This document shows positions 57,204 to 64,000 of a DNA stretch of 64,000 nt, one piece after another. Numbering within the stretch: position 1 is the stretch's first letter; the number at the start of each line of letters is the position of its first letter. The position numbers were made by a program, and so were the translations under genes. Source of the DNA: Pseudomonas izuensis (lineage in GTDB: Bacteria; Pseudomonadota; Gammaproteobacteria; Pseudomonadales; Pseudomonadaceae); contig NZ_WTFT01000003.1 of NCBI RefSeq assembly GCF_009861505.1, positions 147,384 to 211,383 on the forward strand, in the 5' to 3' direction. A model generated the notes under the pieces. The model saw only the letters and a program-made list of their open reading frames with translations, searched no databases and was not told where the DNA came from.

Positions 57204-60200
57204 TCAATCAATCAAACGTGAGGGTTTTGAAACCTGGGTGTCGAGCCCATCGTTCATCGCAATATCGTCAGCGCTAATGTCGACCCCATGACGGGAAAGC
57301 GTATCGCTCGCCAGCGATTGCTGCGCATTTCCCGCATCCGGTTGCCCATCGCTCTCCTGATTACCGCGCAGGAGTTCAAGGATTCGAACGGTGATCTTAT
57401 CGATGCTTGATGCTTCGCTCAGCGCCATGACCGGTAGACGAACACCGAATCGTTCCTCGACGGCCACTACCAACTCGACGCTCATCAGCGAGTCCAGGCC
57501 CAACTCTTGAAGCGGTCGCGTGACGTCCAGCTTGCTGGTTGGCAAACGCAGGATTTCGCTGATTTCCTGCTTGAGCATTTCACTGAACAGCTCGATCAGC
57601 TCGGGGTCATCCATTTCTGCCAGCAGTCGCTGGATATCGTCGACATCGCTTTCTTCGTCCTGCTCACCCCCGTGCAACCTGGCCAGTTCACTGAACTTGG
57701 GCGAACCGGCAGCCGGCAGGAATCGCGACAGTGCTTTCCAGTCCAGCTCCAGCACGCCCAGCCCCGAACGTCGTTGCAGCAGCAGGCGCTCGAGAGTCTG
57801 CAGGGCTGCTTGCGACTGCAAGGCAGCGCCACCCATGCGGCTTTGCAGGGCGTCTTTGATGTCCTGGTTGCGCGCCAGGAAACCTGCATCGTCAATGGCC
57901 CCCCAGAGTACGCTGGTGGCCGGCAGCCCCAACGCCAGGCGATGACGCGCCAGCGCTTCGAGCCAATGGTTGGCGGCGACGTAGTTGGCCTGACCCGGGT
58001 TGCCGAACAAGGTCGTGGCCGAAGAGAACAGCACGAAGAAGTCCAGCGGCAGATGCGCCGTCAATTCATGCAGGTATTGCGCGCCTTTGGCCTTGGGCTC
58101 CAGAACGCGTTGCAGTTGTTCGCGGGTCAGATTGCGGATCAAGCCGTCGTCGAACACCGTTGCCGCATGCACCACGCCACGTAATGGCCGGGCACTGGCT
58201 TCAATGCGCGTCATGACGGACGCCAACTGCGCCGCGTCGGTGATGTCGCAGGCCAGCGCCTGAACCTCGATGCCCTGCTCGCGCCACAATGTCAGCAGGG
58301 GTTGCGCTTCTTCAGTCGCGGCACCACGGCGACCGAGCAGAACCAGGTGACGGGCACCTTTCTCCACCAGCCATTGCGCACTGCGCAGACCGAAACCACT
58401 GAGCCCACCGGTGACCAGGTAGGTGGCGTTTGCCTCCAGCATCAACACCTGCGAGCGCGAGACCGATGCACTGACAGTCTCCCGGATTGGCGTGCGATAC
58501 GTCACGACGATCTTGCCGATCTGCCTGGCCTGTTGCATGTAGCGGAACGCTTCAACGACTTCATTGGCATCGAAGGCGCGATAGGGCAATGGGGCCAGGA
58601 TGCCTTCGCGGAACAATCCCATCATTTCGCTGAACAGCCGACGGGTCAGCTGCGGGCGTTCACTCATGAGCTGGTCGGCGTCGATGCCGAAATAGCTGAT
58701 GTTATTGCGGAACGGTCGCAGGCCAATTTTGGTGTTCTGGTAAAAGTCGCGCTTGCCCAATTCGAGGAAACGACCAAACGGCTTGAGTACCCGCAGGTTA
58801 CGATTGATCGCCTCCCCCGCCAGGGAATTGAGTACCACGTCCACGCCGCGGCCATCGGTGATCGCCAGGATGTCATCGGCGAACGCCAGCGAACGCGAGT
58901 CAAAGATATGCTCGACGCCCATCAGGCGCAGGAAATCGCGTTTCTCGTCGCTGCCGGCCGTGGCGTAGATTTCGGCACCGCACCATTTGGCAATCTGGAT
59001 TGCGGCAATACCGACACCGCCCGCTGCGCCGTGAATCAGGATCTTCTCACCCGGCTCAAGCCGCGCCAGGTGATGCACGGCGTAATAAACCGTGAAGAAC
59101 GTACTCGGAATGGTCGCCGCCGCCTCGAAAGACATGCCTTCAGGAATGCGCGCCACGGCGTTGGCGTTGGTGACCAAGCGATTGGCGAAGCTCGACGGAC
59201 CAAAGCCGACGACACGATCGCCCGGCTGGAAATCGCCTTCAACCGACGAGCCCTTGCCACGCACCACACCGGCAAATTCGAAGCCCAGGGTCGGCCCCGA
59301 GAAACCGTTTTCGATCGCTTCATCCGACAGCAGACCCAACGCGTACATGACATCGCGGAAGTTCAGACCGGTGGCCTGAACCTCGATGTCCAGTTCATCG
59401 TCAGCCGGAACGAGCGGCGCTCGTGTTTCCCAGCGCAGATTGCGCAACTGCCCCGGCAAGTCGAAGCCGAGCCTGACCTGCGCCGGCGCATCCAGCGGCG
59501 TTGGAACTGGCAACTCATAGGGTTGGACCCGCAACCTTGCGACGTATCGATCGCCAGCCGCACTGACCACCAATTCGGTTTCTTCATCAGCGTTGAGCAA
59601 TGCCGGCACCAGCGCCTCGACACCGGCCCCCGTCGCCAGATCGAGCAGACGGACACGACAGCCAACCACTTCATTCGCCAAGGTCCGGCCGAAACCCCAC
59701 AAGGCCGCATCGGCAATACCTTGCACCGTCGTTTCCCCACGGGCGCCTTGTGGCAGCAGATGGACCGCGGCGCCTGAAGTCACCAGCCAGCAATCCGCAG
59801 CGACGCCGGCCGACTCACAGGCTTGCGTGATGTCTGCGGCGAGCATGCAGCGCTCAGCCTGCGCATCCAGCCCTTGGCGTGCCAACAACCCGGCCAGCAT
59901 CACAATGTGTTGAGGCGCAACGGGGCGTTCACGCAGCTGTTGCGCCAGCACCGATGCCGAGCCCGGTGCAAGCACGGCAACCTCTTGGCCTTGCTCGCGC
60001 AACAGCGAAGCCAGTGCCTGGGTCAATGGTCCTTCCGGACCTTGCCCGTCGGCAATCAGCAACCAGCTCTGAGACGGATGCCCGGCGGCCGTCGCGAGGG
60101 GCTTTGCACAGTCCTCGGTGGCCACCAACAGATAGCTCCCGGACGCCGAGTCCGGAATGAACTCCAGAGGCTCGCAGACTTTCAGGCCATGACGTTGCAG

Positions 60201-63200
60201 TTCCTGTTGCCAGAATCCCGGTGCCTGTTGTACCGACAGGGCCTGTTGCCCCTGCGGAGCCAGCCACCAGGAAGACTCGGCGCCGAAGGTGAAATCAGCC
60301 CATCGCGCCGGGTGTTGTGCCAGCAGCAGCAACTCACCGTTCACGCACAACCGTGCGGCGCCATGCTGCAAGCCTTGGCTGATGGCGTCCAGCGATGCCA
60401 AGTCGGTGGCGGCGAGGACCAAATCGAAGCTATTCGCCGGCGTCGGTGCAATATGTTCAGACGCCTCCAGACTCCGTATCTGCAGATCCGGGAAGTCAGC
60501 CTGGAGCATCGACAGCGATTCAATGTTTTGCGCAACGTATTGATAATCGACCCGGTCGAAATCCAGGCCGACACACAGCTCCGCCGCCAGAGATGCACCC
60601 TCGAAACCGAGCTCAAGAATACGCAGGCGTTGCCCGTCCGGCAGAGCGTCCAATCGTTGGGCAATATGCTCTCGCAGGCCACTCAACAACGCGTGGTGAC
60701 CGCTGGCACCGAGGACCATGCGGGTCAATACGGCGGGCGTGGTTTCCCGCGGTAGCAGTTGCGCCAGGTTCACCTGGCCACTGATCAGTTCCGCCAGGTG
60801 CATGCCGATCCGGCCGACCGAATGAATGATCTGGAAGTATTCGGGATAGCTGCTGAACAATTCCTGCCAGATGTCTTCCGCCCGGGCTCGTTCGCCCTGA
60901 TCGACAAGCTGCCAGCGCTTGTCGCCGACCGCGACCAGGCTGCCATCTTCCTGCGCTTGCTTGAGCAGATGCTCAAGATAATGGCCTGCTTCCCGGTCGG
61001 CATGCTGCTGCATAGTCAGCTCGCCACCGAGCTTTCCGATGGTTTCCAGCAGGAAACTGCCACACAGACCGTCCAGCAACGGGTCGATTTCATCGGCATA
61101 ACGGGCTTGCACGGGATCATCCGCGAGAGCGCAAAGGTGCTGCCGAAGTTGCGCCTCCAGCCGTGAAGCCGGCAATGGCACTGTGCGTTGACGGGCGGGA
61201 TAGGGTTTGGCTACCCCGACAAAATCCACCAGCTTGATGTCGCCACTGCGATCCTTGTGCAGGCGTACACCACGGAAACGAGCGTCCTTGATGCAGATGA
61301 CCGCGCGGCCATCAACGTCATACAGGGTGAAATCCGCCAGCAACGAATGCTCCGAGCGCCGCACCAGTTTCACCTGAGCCAGGCAAGGGGGCAGACTGCC
61401 AGCAGCAAAGGTGATGCGCCCCAGTTTCACCGGGATAAAGGCCAGGTCTTGACGACGACCGACGTCCTCACGCAGCAGTTGAGTGATCAACTGGAAAGCA
61501 CTGTCCAGCAAAGCCGGGTGCACATTCAGCGTTGCGAGTTCAGTCTCGATCGGTGCCGGGATCGTCAACCGCGCCAACACTTGGTTGCCCTCGATCCAGC
61601 CCGCTTCGACCGCCTGATAAGCCGGACCGTAATTGAGCCCGACCGCACAGGTCAGCGCCAGGTGCTCTGCCGAGGTGAAGTCGGGATCGCGCGCAGGCAA
61701 AACCGGCGCGGTGCAAGCCAACAGCCCGCCCTGCGCTTCGCCCGGAAGCCTGGCAACCACATGCTGCACCCATGGTTCAGCCTGGGCTGTACTGCGCGAC
61801 ACAATGGAAACGCCGCCATCGGAGCTGTCGATCATCACGCGGACTTTTTTACTGAAATCCGCATGGAGCAAGAGCGGGCTGTGAATTTCCAGCTCTTCGA
61901 TTTCTACAAATTCACCGGGTTGATACTGCAAGGCAGCGGCCAGCACGACTTCAGTGAAACCGGCTCCCGGGAACAACACCGAGTCGCCCACCCGGTGGTC
62001 GCCCAGTGACGGAAACAGTTGCGTATCGAGGCGATTGTCCCAAGTGAACTCATGCTCGGGCAGCGGGTAACCCAGCAGCGGATGGACGCGGTTACGGCTC
62101 AGGTTGCCGGAAGACTCGGGCGTGTCGACATGCCAGTGACGCTCGCGTTGCCAAGCGTAGTTGGGCAGTTGCACGAACCGGCCGGTGTGGGGAAACAGGC
62201 ATTGCAGGTCGATGTCGACGCCGGCAATCAGCACCTTAGCCAGTGTGCGATCGATCAGCTGCGGGCTTTCTTCACCGCGCAGCACCGTCGGGATAACAAC
62301 GCCTTCCAGCGCCTGGCTGGCCAGTGCATCGGCCACATAGGCACGCAGGATCGGGTGTGGCCCGACTTCCACGAAGACGTTGTAGCCCTGCCTGGCGAGC
62401 GCTTCACTCGCCGACTGGAACAACACCGGATACCGAATGTTTTTCCACCAGTATTCGGCGTCCAGATGCTCACCGGCCAGCACGTCACCGGCCACGGTCG
62501 AATACATCGGGATGCGGGCTGGCCCCGGGACGACATCGCTCAATACGTCGATGACTTGATCGGCAATCACCTCCATCGCCGGCGAGTGGAACGCATAATC
62601 GAGCGCCAGGCGACGGACGAACACCTGACGCTCGGTCAACGCCTGCTCCAGAATGTCCAGCGCGGGCACCGGACCGGCGACGGTTGCGCCTTTGAAGCTG
62701 TTCTCGCCAGCGACCACCAGCTCGCCGTCCAGGCCGAGCGTTCGCAACAGGCTCACCGTGTCGGCACCGGACAAACCTACCGCCGCCATCTTGCCGCAGC
62801 CCTTGGTCAAGCCTTGCAGGCGACTGCGATGGTAGATCACACGTGTGGCATCGCTCAGCGTCAGGGCACCGCATGCCCAGGCGGCAGCGACTTCACCGAC
62901 GCTGTGACCAATGACGGCCACCGGCACCACGCCTTTTTCGGCCAGCATGCGGGTAACACCCACTTGCAATGCAAACAGCGCCGGTTGCGCGAATTCAGTC
63001 AGGTGATAACGGTCATCACCCTGCTCGCCCGCCAGTTCGCCAATCAATGAATAACCGGACAGCGGTTGGAAAATGGCGTCCACCTCGGCAACCGCCTGAT
63101 GGAAAACCGGGTCGGACAGCAATGACTTGCCCATGCCCTGCCACTGCGATCCATTGCCGGAGAAGACGAACACCGGCCCTTTTGCCTCATCCAGGGCACG

Positions 63201-64000
63201 GCCACTTTCCAGCACCGTCGACAACGCCGGAACGCCCGGCTCAGTGGCAAAGTCCAGCAGTGCCTGTGCACTCTCCAGTGTTTGTGCGCCAAACACCACG
63301 ACCCGTTGCGGGTGCAACTCGCGTCGAAAGATCGACTGGTAGGCCACGTCGTAAAGGTCCGTCGCCTCTGGCCCGGACAAGAATTGCGCGAGTTGTTCGG
63401 ACTGAGCAGCAAGCGCTGCGCTGTCCTTGGCAGTGACCATCAGCGGCACCGACTGCCCTTGCCGGCTCGGCGTTTGCGGCACAGGTGGCGGACTTTCCAG
63501 GATGACGTGGGCGTTGGCCCCGCCAAAACCAAAGGAATTGACCCCGACCACCAGTTTTCCGTCGGCTTTGAGCGCCTGGGTTTCGGTGACCACACTGAGG
63601 TTGAGGTCTGCGAACGGAATGTTCGGATTGAGTTTCTTGATGCCGATGGTGGCCGGTACCTTGCGTTCGACCACGCAGTACAACGCCTTCATCAAACCGG
63701 CAACACCCGAGGCGGCTTCCAGGTGCCCGATGTTGCTTTTGATCGAACCGATCAGCAGTGGCTTATCCACAGGGCGCTGCTGCCCCAGTGCCTCACCGAT
63801 GGCCCGGCTTTCGATCGGATCGCCCACTGGCGTGCCCGTACCGTGAGCTTCCAGGTAGTCGATGTCCGCCGCATCGATGCCGGCGACGTCATAGGCCTGC
63901 TTCATCAGGGCAATCTGCGCCGTCGCGCTCGGGACAGTCAGACTCGACTTTCGCCCATCTGTATTGGCCGCACTGCCGGCGACGACGGCCAGGATCTGGT
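57204..64000 (-). CDS. Highly reducing type I polyketide/fatty-acid synthase, RkpA-like (N-terminus outside window)
   Basis: At least 2264 residues are visible; the frame is open to base 64000, within the ketosynthase. Order: C-terminal KS (EAHGTGTPVGDP, GSIKSNIGHLEA); AT (GHSVGEVAAAW, about 63.2-62.3 kb); DH (HRVGDSVLFPGAGF and HPALLDSAFQ, about 62.1-61.2 kb); a methyltransferase-like region with a weak SAM loop (ILELGFEGASLA, about 60.7-60.1 kb); ER (HGAAGGVGIAAIQIA, about 59.4-58.5 kb); KR (YLVTGGLSGFGLR, Ser/Tyr pair present); and ACP (ELGLDSLMSVELV, about 57.5 kb). No thioesterase follows. One full reducing module of this kind can act iteratively to make a saturated chain. The next gene, an oxoamine synthase, would release it. 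Confidence 0.92.
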   Translation of the reverse strand, partial: QILAVVAGSAANTDGRKSSLTVPSATAQIALMKQAYDVAGIDAADIDYLEAHGTGTPVGDPIESRAIGEALGQQRPVDKPLLIGSIKSNIGHLEAASGVAGLMKALYCVVERKVPATIGIKKLNPNIPFADLNLSVVTETQALKADGKLVVGVNSFGFGGANAHVILESPPPVPQTPSRQGQSVPLMVTAKDSAALAAQSEQLAQFLSGPEATDLYDVAYQSIFRRELHPQRVVVFGAQTLESAQALLDFATEPGVPALSTVLESGRALDEAKGPVFVFSGNGSQWQGMGKSLLSDPVFHQAVAEVDAIFQPLSGYSLIGELAGEQGDDRYHLTEFAQPALFALQVGVTRMLAEKGVVPVAVIGHSVGEVAAAWACGALTLSDATRVIYHRSRLQGLTKGCGKMAAVGLSGADTVSLLRTLGLDGELVVAGENSFKGATVAGPVPALDILEQALTERQVFVRRLALDYAFHSPAMEVIADQVIDVLSDVVPGPARIPMYSTVAGDVLAGEHLDAEYWWKNIRYPVLFQSASEALARQGYNVFVEVGPHPILRAYVADALASQALEGVVIPTVLRGEESPQLIDRTLAKVLIAGVDIDLQCLFPHTGRFVQLPNYAWQRERHWHVDTPESSGNLSRNRVHPLLGYPLPEHEFTWDNRLDTQLFPSLGDHRVGDSVLFPGAGFTEVVLAAALQYQPGEFVEIEELEIHSPLLLHADFSKKVRVMIDSSDGGVSIVSRSTAQAEPWVQHVVARLPGEAQGGLLACTAPVLPARDPDFTSAEHLALTCAVGLNYGPAYQAVEAGWIEGNQVLARLTIPAPIETELATLNVHPALLDSAFQLITQLLREDVGRRQDLAFIPVKLGRITFAAGSLPPCLAQVKLVRRSEHSLLADFTLYDVDGRAVICIKDARFRGVRLHKDRSGDIKLVDFVGVAKPYPARQRTVPLPASRLEAQLRQHLCALADDPVQARYADEIDPLLDGLCGSFLLETIGKLGGELTMQQHADREAGHYLEHLLKQAQEDGSLVAVGDKRWQLVDQGERARAEDIWQELFSSYPEYFQIIHSVGRIGMHLAELISGQVNLAQLLPRETTPAVLTRMVLGASGHHALLSGLREHIAQRLDALPDGQRLRILELGFEGASLAAELCVGLDFDRVDYQYVAQNIESLSMLQADFPDLQIRSLEASEHIAPTPANSFDLVLAATDLASLDAISQGLQHGAARLCVNGELLLLAQHPARWADFTFGAESSWWLAPQGQQALSVQQAPGFWQQELQRHGLKVCEPLEFIPDSASGSYLLVATEDCAKPLATAAGHPSQSWLLIADGQGPEGPLTQALASLLREQGQEVAVLAPGSASVLAQQLRERPVAPQHIVMLAGLLARQGLDAQAERCMLAADITQACESAGVAADCWLVTSGAAVHLLPQGARGETTVQGIADAALWGFGRTLANEVVGCRVRLLDLATGAGVEALVPALLNADEETELVVSAAGDRYVARLRVQPYELPVPTPLDAPAQVRLGFDLPGQLRNLRWETRAPLVPADDELDIEVQATGLNFRDVMYALGLLSDEAIENGFSGPTLGFEFAGVVRGKGSSVEGDFQPGDRVVGFGPSSFANRLVTNANAVARIPEGMSFEAAATIPSTFFTVYYAVHHLARLEPGEKILIHGAAGGVGIAAIQIAKWCGAEIYATAGSDEKRDFLRLMGVEHIFDSRSLAFADDILAITDGRGVDVVLNSLAGEAINRNLRVLKPFGRFLELGKRDFYQNTKIGLRPFRNNISYFGIDADQLMSERPQLTRRLFSEMMGLFREGILAPLPYRAFDANEVVEAFRYMQQARQIGKIVVTYRTPIRETVSASVSRSQVLMLEANATYLVTGGLSGFGLRSAQWLVEKGARHLVLLGRRGAATEEAQPLLTLWREQGIEVQALACDITDAAQLASVMTRIEASARPLRGVVHAATVFDDGLIRNLTREQLQRVLEPKAKGAQYLHELTAHLPLDFFVLFSSATTLFGNPGQANYVAANHWLEALARHRLALGLPATSVLWGAIDDAGFLARNQDIKDALQSRMGGAALQSQAALQTLERLLLQRRSGLGVLELDWKALSRFLPAAGSPKFSELARLHGGEQDEESDVDDIQRLLAEMDDPELIELFSEMLKQEISEILRLPTSKLDVTRPLQELGLDSLMSVELVVAVEERFGVRLPVMALSEASSIDKITVRILELLRGNQESDGQPDAGNAQQSLASDTLSRHGVDISADDIAMNDGLDTQVSKPSRLID

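Overview
The window is a GC-rich Pseudomonas chromosome segment, most like the P. fluorescens complex. Three things support this: core gene order matching the P. aeruginosa PA3001-PA3020 block (gap, mfd, csiV-like, MTIP, nagZ, psrA, lexA-sulA, topA, fadAB, usp, ABC-F, slt), the pdxB/pmpM/tusA/rlmM/acnA group, and many REP/REPIN palindromes of the P. fluorescens type (TAGGAGC and GTGGGAGC classes) in the gaps.

Region 1 (1-36.3 kb) is core genome. It holds central metabolism (gap, acnA, fadBA, pdxB), DNA repair and SOS (mfd, lexA, sulA, topA), cell-wall turnover (nagZ, slt), translation and RNA modification (ABC-F, rlmM, tusA), transporters (MATE, MsbA-like exporter) and the PsrA fatty-acid regulator. 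Readable regulatory DNA includes two abutting PsrA-type palindromes before psrA, two LexA boxes before lexA, sigma70-like promoters for gap and topA, several rho-independent terminators and a possible sRNA upstream of fadB. Small genes include a 37-codon leader coupled to nagZ and a 38-residue membrane protein after acnA.

Region 2 (36.6-54.8 kb) is a capsule locus of the ABC-transporter (group 2) kind: kpsM, kpsT, kpsE, kpsD, a 1157-residue glycosyltransferase-like/HAD fusion, a kdsD/kpsF isomerase, kpsC and kpsS. kpsS is followed without gaps by an SDR, a sulfatase-fold membrane transferase, a GNAT acyltransferase and a second single-domain KpsC-like protein. An AT-richer patch at about 44.5-45.7 kb carries an alpha/beta hydrolase.

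Region 3 (54.8-64.0 kb) has a REP array with an intact REP-associated tyrosine transposase (RAYT). After it, on the minus strand, lie a large reducing type I polyketide/fatty-acid synthase, cut by the window end, and an alpha-oxoamine synthase. With the SDR, the membrane transferase and the second KpsC-like gene, this resembles the rkpA + rkpGHIJ set of Sinorhizobium meliloti capsule synthesis.

My reading is that the locus couples a Kps/Kdo capsule exporter to a dedicated PKS-made, amino-lipid-like (sphingoid-like) product that may serve as a capsule carrier or anchor. The PKS has no thioesterase, so the oxoamine synthase is the natural off-loading enzyme. The gene families are seen in the sequence; the lipid product and its role are inference.
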